Source: a virus
Strand: one strand, 5' to 3'
Length of the DNA stretch: 26,304 nt
IMG/VR virus record: IMGVR_UViG_3300025133_000528
Span: 1 to 26,304 of that record
Position 1 is the stretch's first letter. Each line of letters begins with the position of its first letter. Below the pieces are notes generated by a model that was not told the DNA's origin, made no database searches, and saw only the letters and a list, made by a program, of their open reading frames with translations. Below, in pieces: positions 1-7,912 of the stretch. The translations under genes and the position numbers were made by a program.

Positions 1-22
1 AATAGATTAACAGGAGATCCAC

Positions 23-868
23 ATGATTAACATTATTGGACTGGGCGATATGGGCTGTAAGCTCGCCGACGAATTCAAAAAACACGATAACTACGATGTC
101 TACAAGATCGGCATCGATCTGCCAAAGACAAAGAGATCTCGGGGAGTTAAAAAAGAAAAAAGCCTAGAAAACTACGAGAAGAATGTCCCACCGATGAAAC
201 ACTTTTTTAAGGAACTCACAGGACGCAGCATCTTCATAGTCAACGGAGGAGAGCCAATTGCCCTCGCATCCCTCAAGGTCCTAGAGCATGCAAGACCTTG
301 GTCCACAGCAGTGGTATATATCCAGCCTGATCTGTCAGCACTCAACAAAGAGAGCAAGAATGCAGAAAACCTTGTATTCGGTGTTCTGCAGGAATACGCA
401 CGTTCTGGCGCAATTGCAAAGATGATCATTATCAGCGCAAAAAAGGTGGAAGAAGCAATGGGTCAAGTCCCAATCATTGGTTATGAGGAGACTTTTATTA
501 ATTACATCTTCTCTTCCTTGAATTTGATAAACTACTTTGAACATTCCACCCCTGTTTTGAGCGTTGATTCTGACGCTGTTAATTGGTCGAGAATCATGAC
601 CATAAGCATGGTGTCTTTAACTGACTCTGCAGAGAAGCCATTCTTTGACTTGCAGGATGTTCGCGAGAGAATGTATTTCTGCGGAATTAATGAAGATGAA
701 CTAAGGAATGATAATAAATTATTAACGAGGTTGAAAGATCTCATAGACTCTCAGCGCGAGGGCGATCAGAGAACATCTTATAGGGTGTATTCTACGACTT
801 ACGATGAACCACACATCTTCTGTGTCCAGTCTTCTACTGTGATACAGAAACGATCTGAAAGTACTTGA
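23..868 (+). CDS. Possible tubulin/FtsZ-like protein with degenerate GTP-binding loops
   Basis: 281-residue protein, start supported by AGGAGA 5 bases upstream. The N-terminus has a glycine-rich loop after a beta strand (GLGDMGCK, residues 6-13). Later segments follow the FtsZ order: a second glycine loop and helix (NGGEPIAL, 74-81) where FtsZ has GGGTGTG, a strand (TAVVYIQP, 95-102), a strand and helix (AKMIIISAKK, from 132, like LIVIPNDKL), a long amphipathic helix (155-172) and SDAVNWSRIMTIS (183-195), resembling the FtsZ segment DFADVRTIMS. The second glycine motif is far from consensus, so GTP hydrolysis is doubtful. A Rossmann dehydrogenase-like fold (GLGxMG) is the main alternative. 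It lies directly upstream of the ssDNA-binding protein gene, whose promoter overlaps its stop codon. The gene is certain; the fold is an inference from my alignment by eye. Confidence 0.55.
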   Translation: MINIIGLGDMGCKLADEFKKHDNYDVYKIGIDLPKTKRSRGVKKEKSLENYEKNVPPMKHFFKELTGRSIFIVNGGEPIALASLKVLEHARPWSTAVVYIQPDLSALNKESKNAENLVFGVLQEYARSGAIAKMIIISAKKVEEAMGQVPIIGYEETFINYIFSSLNLINYFEHSTPVLSVDSDAVNWSRIMTISMVSLTDSAEKPFFDLQDVRERMYFCGINEDELRNDNKLLTRLKDLIDSQREGDQRTSYRVYSTTYDEPHIFCVQSSTVIQKRSEST

Positions 869-893
869 CAGTATTGATGATCTGTGGTATAAT
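865..893 (+). promoter_or_regulatory. Consensus sigma70 promoter for the ssDNA-binding protein gene
   Basis: TTGACA at 865-870, a 17-bp spacer and TATAAT at 888-893, all consensus. TG at 885-886 with one base before the -10 adds an extended -10. The -35 box overlaps the stop codon (866-868) of the preceding gene. Transcription should start near 900, giving a leader of about 55 nt that contains the 910-933 hairpin. Confidence 0.9.
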
Positions 894-909
894 AATAACA
901 ACAAACCAG

Positions 910-933
910 CACTAGGGGAAATTTGCCCTAGTG
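910..933 (+). promoter_or_regulatory. Leader hairpin upstream of the ssDNA-binding protein gene
   Basis: Perfect 8-bp inverted repeat CACTAGGG / CCCTAGTG with an 8-nt loop, in the leader between the promoter and the ribosome binding site (AGGAGA, 942-947). There is no U-tract, so it is not a normal terminator. T4 gp32 represses its own translation by binding a structured leader, and this hairpin is in the right place for a similar role. That function is inferred. Confidence 0.55.
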
Positions 934-954
934 ACTTTAACAGGAGAAAATAAC

Positions 955-1713
955 ATGTCTATTGATATGAGCAAAATGCGTGATCGCTTAAACACGCTTC
1001 AGACAAAAAGTAACGGAGGATCTTCCGCATTCTGGCGACCATCCGACGGCAATCAGACAATTCGTATTGTTGCCCCGCAAGATGGTGATCCTTTCAAGGA
1101 TTTCTTTTTTCATTACAACGTTGGTAACAACTCTGGCTTCTTGTGTCCCAAGAAGAATTACGGCGAAGAGTGCGCAGTGTGTGACTTTTCAAAGAAGTTG
1201 TACAAAGCGGGTGATGACGAGAGTGTGAAAATGGCTCGCGAACTCACAGCCCGTCAGCGTTTCTTCTCTCCCGTGTTAGTTCGCGGCGAAGAAAACTTGG
1301 GCGTTAAGATGTGGGGCTACGGCAAAATGGCTTATGAAACCTTGCTTAACCTCGTGTTGAACCCCGAATACGGCGATATCACTGATATCGAATCAGGAAC
1401 CGACTTGGACCTCCATTACGGTAAGGCTCCCGGTCAGTCATTCCCTCAAACCAAGTTGACGCCAAAGCGTTCAACCTCTACCGTTTGTGTGGAAGCAACC
1501 CCAGAAGCTTGTAAGGAGATTTTGGAAAGCATCCCTGATTTGGATAGTCTTTTCGACAAGAAAAGTTCTGCCGACGTTCAAGCGTGTCTTGACGAATATC
1601 TCTCTGATGACACATCTGCCGAATCCTCTTCTAAAGAGACGGCAAAGTTCGCTGCCCAGCAGAGTGGTGCAGCGTCTGTAGATAAGTCCTTCAACGACCT
1701 GTTGAACGCTTAA
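955..1713 (+). CDS. gp32-like single-stranded DNA-binding protein
   Basis: 252 residues from ATG 955, chosen over GTG 931 because AGGAGA lies 7 bases upstream and the 931 start falls inside the leader hairpin. Binds ssDNA at replication forks and recombination intermediates, and would work with the recombinase and helicase downstream. Residues H53, C64, C73 and C76 reproduce the His-x(n)-Cys-x8/9-Cys-x2-Cys zinc site of T4 gp32 (H64, C77, C87, C90). The basic/aromatic core is followed by an acidic, Ser-rich linker (about 205-235) and a short terminal helix, as expected for the C-terminal tail that recruits partner proteins. It is slightly shorter than T4 gp32 (301 residues). It has its own consensus promoter and a strong terminator, so it is probably a monocistronic, highly expressed gene. 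Confidence 0.9.
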   Translation: MSIDMSKMRDRLNTLQTKSNGGSSAFWRPSDGNQTIRIVAPQDGDPFKDFFFHYNVGNNSGFLCPKKNYGEECAVCDFSKKLYKAGDDESVKMARELTARQRFFSPVLVRGEENLGVKMWGYGKMAYETLLNLVLNPEYGDITDIESGTDLDLHYGKAPGQSFPQTKLTPKRSTSTVCVEATPEACKEILESIPDLDSLFDKKSSADVQACLDEYLSDDTSAESSSKETAKFAAQQSGAASVDKSFNDLLNA

Positions 1714-1717
1714 CTCA

Positions 1718-1750
1718 AAACACCCCCGGTAAAACGGGGGTGTTTGTTTT
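1718..1750 (+). terminator. Rho-independent terminator after the ssDNA-binding protein gene
   Basis: An 11-bp stem, AAACACCCCCG (1718-1728) with CGGGGGTGTTT (1735-1745), a 6-nt loop and a T-rich tail to 1750. It starts 5 bases after the stop codon and ends directly against the first base of the tRNA. Very strong by eye. Confidence 0.93.
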
Positions 1751-1825
<75 letters not shown>

Positions 1826-1854
1826 GAACTTTAAAACTATAATGGAGGTGCCCC

Positions 1855-2988
1855 TTGGCAACAAATAGAAAAAACGATAAATCAAAACTAGGCATCAAGG
1901 GACTTGCCGCCGTCCTCAATAAAAAGATGGGCATGACCGTGGCTCACACCATGGGCGACTCCAACCCTTCGGAAGTCGTCGATTGGATCCCCACCGGATG
2001 TACGTGGCTCGACGGTATCATTCGTCGCGGCAAAATCGCAGGAATCCCCGTAGGACGAATCACAGAAATTGCTGGCCTAGAAGGTTCCGGCAAATCTTAT
2101 ATGGCGGCCCAAGTCGCAGCAAGCGCCACAAAAAAGGGGTTTGAGGTCGTATATTTCGACTCCGAGGCAGCTTTGGACTTTGAATTTTTAAAACAAGCGG
2201 GTGTAGAAGAATCACTATTCTTGCGGGTAACACCACAATCAGTTGAAGATATGTTCGAGACAATCGATCTCATTCTTTCTCAGGGTGCAGAAAATACTTT
2301 ATTTATTTGGGACAGTCTGGCTAACACACCAACTAAATCTGATAATTCTGGTACATTCAATCCTCAAGAAACAATGGCTTTGAAGGCCCGAATCCTTTCG
2401 AAGGCAATGCAGAAATTGACCGTTCCCTTGAACGAATCAAACAGTACATTCTTGGTGTTAAACCAGCTAAAGACACACATTCCAAAACCTGGCGACCACA
2501 TCTCAGCTATGATAGACCCCTACGTCACCCCAGGCGGCAAAAGTATGCAATATGCAGCTTCTTTGAGGATCTATCTTACGGGAAGAAAATCAAAAGCCTC
2601 TTACATTCTCGACGATAACGGCTATCGCATCGGTTCGGAAGTAAAAGCACGAATTAAAAAGTCTCGCTTTGCATCTGAAGGTCGAGAGTGTTTCTTCAAA
2701 ATCCTATGGGGCGATGAAGTTCGCATCCAAAACGACGAAAGCATCTTTGAGGCAATCAGGGGATCCCAACGCCTAAAGAACGCTGGCGCCTGGTACACAT
2801 TGATTCATGCTGACGGCAAAGAAGATAAGTTTCAATCAAAGATGTGGCTTGATAAGATGAAGGAAGAGAAATTCCGAGCAACAGCCATGGAAATTTTTGA
2901 GCAAGAGATTGTTCTTAAGTTTGCAAACAGAGAAGGCCCTGCATCAGAGTTTTATGACTTAGATGCTGACGTTGGCGAATCACAATGA
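1855..2988 (+). CDS. uvsX: UvsX/RecA-family recombinase (TTG start)
   Basis: 377 residues. Start TTG 1855 is supported by GGAGG at 1844-1848 with 6-base spacing; the next in-frame ATG (1927) would remove conserved N-terminal residues and has no ribosome site. The protein forms ATP-dependent filaments on ssDNA and carries out strand exchange for recombination-dependent replication. Walker A is GLEGSGKS (74-81), the RecA-type catalytic Glu is E104 in FDSEAALD, and Walker B is LFIWDS (about 149-154). A downstream KTHIPKPGD segment lies where RecA has loop L1, with TPGGKSMQYAAS following it. Length is close to T4 UvsX (391). It overlaps the next gene by ATGA, so the two are translationally coupled. 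TATAAT at 1838-1843 has no convincing -35. Confidence 0.93.
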   Translation: MATNRKNDKSKLGIKGLAAVLNKKMGMTVAHTMGDSNPSEVVDWIPTGCTWLDGIIRRGKIAGIPVGRITEIAGLEGSGKSYMAAQVAASATKKGFEVVYFDSEAALDFEFLKQAGVEESLFLRVTPQSVEDMFETIDLILSQGAENTLFIWDSLANTPTKSDNSGTFNPQETMALKARILSKAMQKLTVPLNESNSTFLVLNQLKTHIPKPGDHISAMIDPYVTPGGKSMQYAASLRIYLTGRKSKASYILDDNGYRIGSEVKARIKKSRFASEGRECFFKILWGDEVRIQNDESIFEAIRGSQRLKNAGAWYTLIHADGKEDKFQSKMWLDKMKEEKFRATAMEIFEQEIVLKFANREGPASEFYDLDADVGESQ

Positions 2989-4079
2989 CGGAACATCTCG
3001 TGAAAAAGCAAAAAAGGTTATTGATCATCGATGGCCTAAACATCTACATGCGAAGCTACATCGCAAACCCTAGTATCTCTACCAACGGCGACCCCATTGG
3101 TGGCTGCAAGGGTTTTCTCATGTCTCTACAAAAGATCGCAAGGAACGTCAATCCAGACCGAATTGTTGTTGTCTGGGATGGCAACGGCGGATCCGCCAGA
3201 AAGAGAAAGCTCTGCCCAGGATACAAAGGAGGTCGAAAGCCAGTTCGACTAAACAGGGCCGTCAGAGATTTGCTGACTGAAGCACAGGAGCAAGCGAATA
3301 AGGCATGGCAATACACCAACACGGTTGATTATCTTGACCTGATGCCAGTGACACAAATTTGCATTAATGGCTTCGAAGCAGATGATATTATTTCTTATGT
3401 TAACAGCATGTCCTGTTTCCATGGATACACTCGCATTATCGTATCGACAGATAAGGACTTCTACCAGTGTGTGAGCAATGACGCCATCGCAGGGCAGACT
3501 GCGATTTATCGACCCAAGCAATTAACCAAGAAAGCCAAAGAAGCAGCCAAAGAAGCAGGCCTGCCTCCACGCGACTACGAGGTCATCACAGAAAAGAATT
3601 TGATTGAATCTACCGGCATTCATCCTTCGAATTTTGTTATCGCTCGCACGATGGAGGGAGACAAGTCAGACAACCTTCCGGGCATCCCAGGTGTCGGATT
3701 AAAGACTGTCGCTAAGAAGTTCCCATTTTTGAGGGAAGACAACGAATATTACCTGCAAGATATCTACGAGGAGTGTGAGAAAAACCTTGGCAAAGCAAAA
3801 ATATATGATACAATATTAGAGAACAAGAGCATCACGGATCTTAACTACCAGATGATGCAACTCGCTGCGCCTAACTTATCCGCGCAAGCAGGAAGGCAGA
3901 TACAATCGAGAATTAAAAGCCCACTTCAATTCAACAAGACCGCAATTGCCGCATCGATGATCGCCGACGGCTTTGGAACAGGAAATTGGGATGAATTGTA
4001 CGCCATGTGCCGCCGATTCATAAGCGCACAAAAGACCACAAACACAAAGAGGACAACCAACACATGCAAAAAGATTTAG
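2985..4079 (+). CDS. 5'-3' exonuclease / flap endonuclease (T4 RNase H type)
   Basis: 364 residues of the FEN/5'-nuclease family; removes RNA primers and 5' flaps from lagging-strand fragments. Metal-binding acidic residues appear in the family order: D16 (LLIIDGLN), VVVWDGN, GFEADDIISYV with E-x-DD, and STDKDFYQ. These are followed by the helix-3-turn-helix DNA clamp, EGDKSDNLPGIPGVGLKTVAKKF. A basic patch (ARKRKLCPGYKGGRK) fits the helical arch region. Length is larger than T4 RNase H (305), with an insertion between the acidic core and the H3TH that is rich in Lys and Ala. The start overlaps the recombinase stop (ATGA) and the end overlaps the helicase start by 16 bp. Confidence 0.9.
   Translation: MTEHLVKKQKRLLIIDGLNIYMRSYIANPSISTNGDPIGGCKGFLMSLQKIARNVNPDRIVVVWDGNGGSARKRKLCPGYKGGRKPVRLNRAVRDLLTEAQEQANKAWQYTNTVDYLDLMPVTQICINGFEADDIISYVNSMSCFHGYTRIIVSTDKDFYQCVSNDAIAGQTAIYRPKQLTKKAKEAAKEAGLPPRDYEVITEKNLIESTGIHPSNFVIARTMEGDKSDNLPGIPGVGLKTVAKKFPFLREDNEYYLQDIYEECEKNLGKAKIYDTILENKSITDLNYQMMQLAAPNLSAQAGRQIQSRIKSPLQFNKTAIAASMIADGFGTGNWDELYAMCRRFISAQKTTNTKRTTNTCKKI
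3787..3814 (+). promoter_or_regulatory. Possible internal promoter ahead of the helicase gene
   Basis: TTGGCA (3787-3792), 16-bp spacer, TACAAT (3809-3814) with a TGA extended -10, inside the 5'-nuclease gene about 250 bp before the helicase start. Five of six bases match in each box. Intragenic, so chance is a real alternative. Confidence 0.3.
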
Positions 4080-5434
4080 CAACATTCGCTCACTACGGCA
4101 AGTCATTTCAGGAGAAGCTCACAACTTTAATCCTCGATGACCGCCAATTTTCCGATCAAATCGGGGAGGTAATGGATGTTGGCTTTTTTGAGACAAAGTA
4201 TCTACAGGTCTTTAATCGCAAGATCTTTGAATACAAAGAGAAGTACGGCACACATCCCACCAAGTCAATTATAGAGACAATACTTAGGACAGAGCTTGAA
4301 GGCGAGAACGAACTTGTAAAAACTCAAGTTCGTGACTTTTTTGCTAGAACTTTTTCTACCGAGGCAGAACTTAAAGATGCAGATTACGTCAAAGAGAATG
4401 CTCTAGAGTTCTGTAAGAAACAAAAGCTCAAAGAGGCAATGATCAAAAGTGTGGAACTCTTGAAAGACAATTCTTTTGAGAAAATCAGAAGTACCCTTGA
4501 TGACGCACTTAAGTTAGGAACCGATACGGATTTTGGGTATGATTATTTACTGGACTTTGAGAAACGTTTTGAGTTGAGGGCCCGAAACCCCGTAACGACA
4601 GGTTGGCAAGAGATAGACGGCATCACCCACGGAGGACTTGGTAAGGGTGAGCTTGGTGTTGTTGTCGCCCCGACAGGTGCAGGCAAATCAATGGCCCTTG
4701 TTCACCTCGGAACCCAAGCGATTAAAAAAGGTTGCAACGTCATTCATTACACGCTAGAACTTCAGGACACAGTTATCGGCAACCGATACGACTCTTGCAT
4801 AACTGGCTACGGCCTTAACGCACTGCATGGCTTGAAAGACGAAATTTACGAAAAAATTAAAGATATGTCAGGCGGCCTAATAATTAAAGAGTACCCAACA
4901 AAGTCAGCATCGACACAGACTTTGCGAGCGCACTTGGAAAAACTCCGAAAACGCGACGTGCCCATAGACATGATCATCATGGATTATGGCGACCTTCTTA
5001 GGCCCGTGTCGACACAGAAAGAAAAGAGGAACGAGTTGGAATCAATCTATGAGGAGTTGCGAGGAATCGCACAGGAGTATGAATGTCCTGTATGGACCGC
5101 CTCTCAGACAAATCGATCAGGTATCAGTGCAGATGTGATCACCATGGAGTCGATTAGTGAGGCTTTTAATAAATGCTTCGTCGCCGACTTCATTTGTTCC
5201 ATTTCCCGCACAGCCGAAGATAAACAGGCCAACACTGCTCGTATGTACGTCGCCAAAAACAGAAATGGTATGGATGGACTGGTCTACCCCATGTATATGG
5301 ATACCAGAAACATCGAACTTAAAGTGCTCACAAACCAAGGAGATACGCCAGCATCCATCGCAGTTATCACCGCAAAAGAGCAGAGAGAAAAGATAAAAGA
5401 GAAATATAAAGAGTTTAAAGAAGAACAAAAGTAG
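4064..5434 (+). CDS. Replicative DNA helicase, DnaB/gp41 family
   Basis: 456 residues from ATG 4064 (AGAGGA about 10 bases upstream); an upstream in-frame ATG at 4007 would add a Lys/His-rich tail entirely within the preceding gene. Ring-shaped 5'-3' helicase that unwinds the fork and loads primase. An all-helical N-terminal domain (about 1-170) is followed by the RecA-like motor: Walker A APTGAGKS (K208), Walker B DMIIMDYGDLLRP, and the SQTNRSG and RTAEDK segments with arginines placed as in DnaB sensor and finger motifs. HYTLELQDT carries the Glu typical of DnaB motif H1a. Length matches T4 gp41 (475) and DnaB (471). No primase is visible in this window. Confidence 0.92.
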   Translation: MQKDLATFAHYGKSFQEKLTTLILDDRQFSDQIGEVMDVGFFETKYLQVFNRKIFEYKEKYGTHPTKSIIETILRTELEGENELVKTQVRDFFARTFSTEAELKDADYVKENALEFCKKQKLKEAMIKSVELLKDNSFEKIRSTLDDALKLGTDTDFGYDYLLDFEKRFELRARNPVTTGWQEIDGITHGGLGKGELGVVVAPTGAGKSMALVHLGTQAIKKGCNVIHYTLELQDTVIGNRYDSCITGYGLNALHGLKDEIYEKIKDMSGGLIIKEYPTKSASTQTLRAHLEKLRKRDVPIDMIIMDYGDLLRPVSTQKEKRNELESIYEELRGIAQEYECPVWTASQTNRSGISADVITMESISEAFNKCFVADFICSISRTAEDKQANTARMYVAKNRNGMDGLVYPMYMDTRNIELKVLTNQGDTPASIAVITAKEQREKIKEKYKEFKEEQK

Positions 5435-5442
5435 GCTATAAT
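5414..5442 (+). promoter_or_regulatory. Promoter for the ribonucleotide reductase gene
   Basis: TTTAAA (5414-5419), 17-bp spacer, consensus TATAAT (5437-5442). It overlaps the end of the helicase gene, like the other promoters here. The predicted start point near 5449 lies between the unused ATG at 5441 and the preferred start at 5471, which supports the latter. Confidence 0.6.
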
Positions 5443-5470
5443 GAACAATGCACACGAAGAGGAGAACGAG

Positions 5471-7900
5471 ATGTCTAAAGTTGAAACCGTTAATCGAGAA
5501 ACGAAAGAATATTTTGATGGTGATGAACTCGCCACCAATGTTTTTATAACAAAATACGCCCTACGGGACAAGAAAGGGGATTTTAAAGAGACAAACCCCA
5601 ATGACATGCACATCCGAATAGCCAGCGAATTCTCCCGCATTGAAGCCAAGTTCGGTGGCAAACAATTGAGCAAGGAAACCATTTTTGACGATATCAAGGG
5701 TTTTAAAAAGATTGTTCCGCAGGGATCTCCTATGTATGGTATCGGGAACAATTTTGTCAACGTATCTCTCTCAAATTGTGTTGTTGTCGATTCTCCCAAA
5801 GATAATATTTCCTCAATCATGGATTCAGGAAAAGACCTTGCTAACCTCTTTAAGCGCCGTTGTGGTGTTGGACTGGACATTTCGAACCTCCGACCCGAAG
5901 GTGCTGCTGTCGGCAATAGTGCGGGAACCACCACCGGTGCATGGTCCTTTGCTGACTTTTATTCTTATGTCTGCCGAATGGTAGGTCAGAATGGCCGCCG
6001 TGGTGCGTTAATGATCACGATGGACGTGCGTCACCCTGACATCGAGAGGTTCATTGAGATGAAGCATGACCTAACAAAGGTCACAGGCGCAAATATTTCG
6101 GTGAAGATCAGTGATGACTTTATGGAAGCAGTCGATGGCGACGAGAACTTTACGCTGAGTTATCCTGTCGGCCGCCAACGCCCAAAAATCTCTAAAGAGG
6201 TCCGAGCAGTTGATGTCTGGAATAAGATTGTGGAGTCTGCAACGAACACTGCAGAGCCCGGTATCTTAATGTGGGACAACATCACAAAGAATCTGCCAGC
6301 GCACGAGTATCCAGCATACAAGACCATCTGCACGAACCCTTGCGCCGAGATTCCACTATCGGCTTACGACAGCTGCAGACTCATCTCTGTTAATCTTAAA
6401 AATTTCGTCAAGGAACCATTTACCAGCAACGCTTCTTTTGACTTCGATGACTTCGGTCACACCGTGAGACACGCAATGCGCTTGTCTGATGATTTGGTTG
6501 AGCTAGAAATAGAGAAGATTGAGGCAATCATGGCATCTTGCGACACTAAGGACGAGAAGTCCCTGTGGCTCAAACTTCGTGACGCTGCATCAAATGGCCG
6601 CCGCACAGGACTGGGCACCCATGGCCTTGCCGACGCCCTTGCGTGCCTGTGCATGCGATACGACAGTGACGAAGCCATTAAAGTAATTGATATGATCTAT
6701 AGCACACTTAAGACTGAAGCTTATCGAGAGTCTTGCAAGCTTGCAATCGAACGCGGCCCATTCCCACACTTCTCTTGGGAATTAGAGAAGGACAATGCAT
6801 TCATTAAAGCACTCCCAGAAGAAATTAGGGAGATGATAAAAAAGAATGGAAGAAGAAATATCTCCATCTTAACCAACGCTCCTACAGGTTCAGTATCAAT
6901 TATGAGCCAGACAAGCTCAGGTCTTGAGCCAGTGTTTAGAAACTTCTATACACGTCGTCGCAAGATTGGCCACAACGATACTGAGACAAAGGTTGACTTC
7001 GTTGACGAGATTGGCGACAAGTGGCAGGAATATAAGGTATTTCACCACAACGTACAGGAGTGGAGAGAAGAAAACGAATTCCACACAGGCGAAACGATAG
7101 ATGAGATTCCAGACTTCTTTGTTGAATCAGATCAGATCGACTGGCTTCGCAGGGTGGAAATTCAGGAGACAATTCAGAAACATATCGATCACGCAATATC
7201 CTCTACCATTAATCTTCCAGCAGGTACGAAGCCAGAGGTCGTTGGCGAACTCTACAGAGAAGGTTGGAAGCGAGGACTAAAGGGGATCACCGTCTATGTT
7301 GATGGTTCTCGAACTGGTGTCCTTGTCACAGACACAGAAGAAGAGCCAGAAGGGTTCGTCCAACGCGATGCAGCTCCAAGGCCAGACTTGGTTGAGTGTG
7401 AGATCCACCGTACCACAATCAAGGGAGAGAAGTGGGTTGTCCTCACTGGCCTTGTGGAAGGAAAACCATATGAACTGTTCGCCGGATTATCTTCTAAAAT
7501 AACTTTGCCCAACAAACATACTCACGGAATCATCGTCAAGCATTCCCGCAAGACAACCAGATCTATCTACGACTTGGTTCTTGGAGAGGGAGACGACCAG
7601 TTGGTTATTAGTGATATCATCAATATATTCGATAATCCCAACAATGCAATCTTCACGCGCATGATCTCTCTTTCCCTCCGCCATGGCGCAAATGTTAAGT
7701 TTATTGTCGAACAAATGCAAAAAGATCAAGATACAGACTTTACTTCGTTCAATAAAGTGTTGTCAAGAGTACTTAAGAAGTATATAACTGACGGAGAAAG
7801 AGCATCAGATAAAACCTGCCCAAGCTGCGATGCCGACGGACTCATTTATCAGGATGGTTGTCTTGCATGTACTCAGTGCGGCTACGCTAAATGTGGATAA
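5471..7900 (+). CDS. nrdJ: Class II (B12-dependent) ribonucleotide reductase
   Basis: 809 residues from ATG 5471 (GGAG 6 bases upstream; ATG 5441 lies in the promoter -10). Reduces ribonucleotides to deoxyribonucleotides using adenosylcobalamin, so one gene supplies dNTPs aerobically or anaerobically. The N-terminal region has SNCVVVDSP and RRCGVGLDIS (substrate/allosteric segments). The active-site motif NPCAEIPL places N289, C291 and E293, and TNAPTGSVSIMSQTSSGLEPVF is the phosphate-binding segment. A TSCPD-like region follows (about 640-740), then a Cys-rich C-terminus (C783, C786, C797, C800, C803, C808) suited to shuttling reducing equivalents or binding zinc. There is no partner small subunit next to it, as expected for class II. 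It has its own promoter. Confidence 0.92.
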   Translation: MSKVETVNRETKEYFDGDELATNVFITKYALRDKKGDFKETNPNDMHIRIASEFSRIEAKFGGKQLSKETIFDDIKGFKKIVPQGSPMYGIGNNFVNVSLSNCVVVDSPKDNISSIMDSGKDLANLFKRRCGVGLDISNLRPEGAAVGNSAGTTTGAWSFADFYSYVCRMVGQNGRRGALMITMDVRHPDIERFIEMKHDLTKVTGANISVKISDDFMEAVDGDENFTLSYPVGRQRPKISKEVRAVDVWNKIVESATNTAEPGILMWDNITKNLPAHEYPAYKTICTNPCAEIPLSAYDSCRLISVNLKNFVKEPFTSNASFDFDDFGHTVRHAMRLSDDLVELEIEKIEAIMASCDTKDEKSLWLKLRDAASNGRRTGLGTHGLADALACLCMRYDSDEAIKVIDMIYSTLKTEAYRESCKLAIERGPFPHFSWELEKDNAFIKALPEEIREMIKKNGRRNISILTNAPTGSVSIMSQTSSGLEPVFRNFYTRRRKIGHNDTETKVDFVDEIGDKWQEYKVFHHNVQEWREENEFHTGETIDEIPDFFVESDQIDWLRRVEIQETIQKHIDHAISSTINLPAGTKPEVVGELYREGWKRGLKGITVYVDGSRTGVLVTDTEEEPEGFVQRDAAPRPDLVECEIHRTTIKGEKWVVLTGLVEGKPYELFAGLSSKITLPNKHTHGIIVKHSRKTTRSIYDLVLGEGDDQLVISDIINIFDNPNNAIFTRMISLSLRHGANVKFIVEQMQKDQDTDFTSFNKVLSRVLKKYITDGERASDKTCPSCDADGLIYQDGCLACTQCGYAKCG

Positions 7901-7912
7901 GGAGACAATATC

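Noticed and set aside
1838-1843. TATAAT before the recombinase gene as a promoter
   Set aside because: No -35 at 16-18 bp; that position falls in the tRNA acceptor arm (CTCCCG).
4007-4063. Upstream ATG as helicase start
   Set aside because: The added residues are Lys/His-rich, lie wholly in the preceding gene and have no ribosome site; ATG 4064 fits the family's N-terminus.
5441-5470. Upstream ATG as RNR start
   Set aside because: It overlaps the -10 box of the RNR promoter and precedes the predicted transcript start; ATG 5471 has a good ribosome site.
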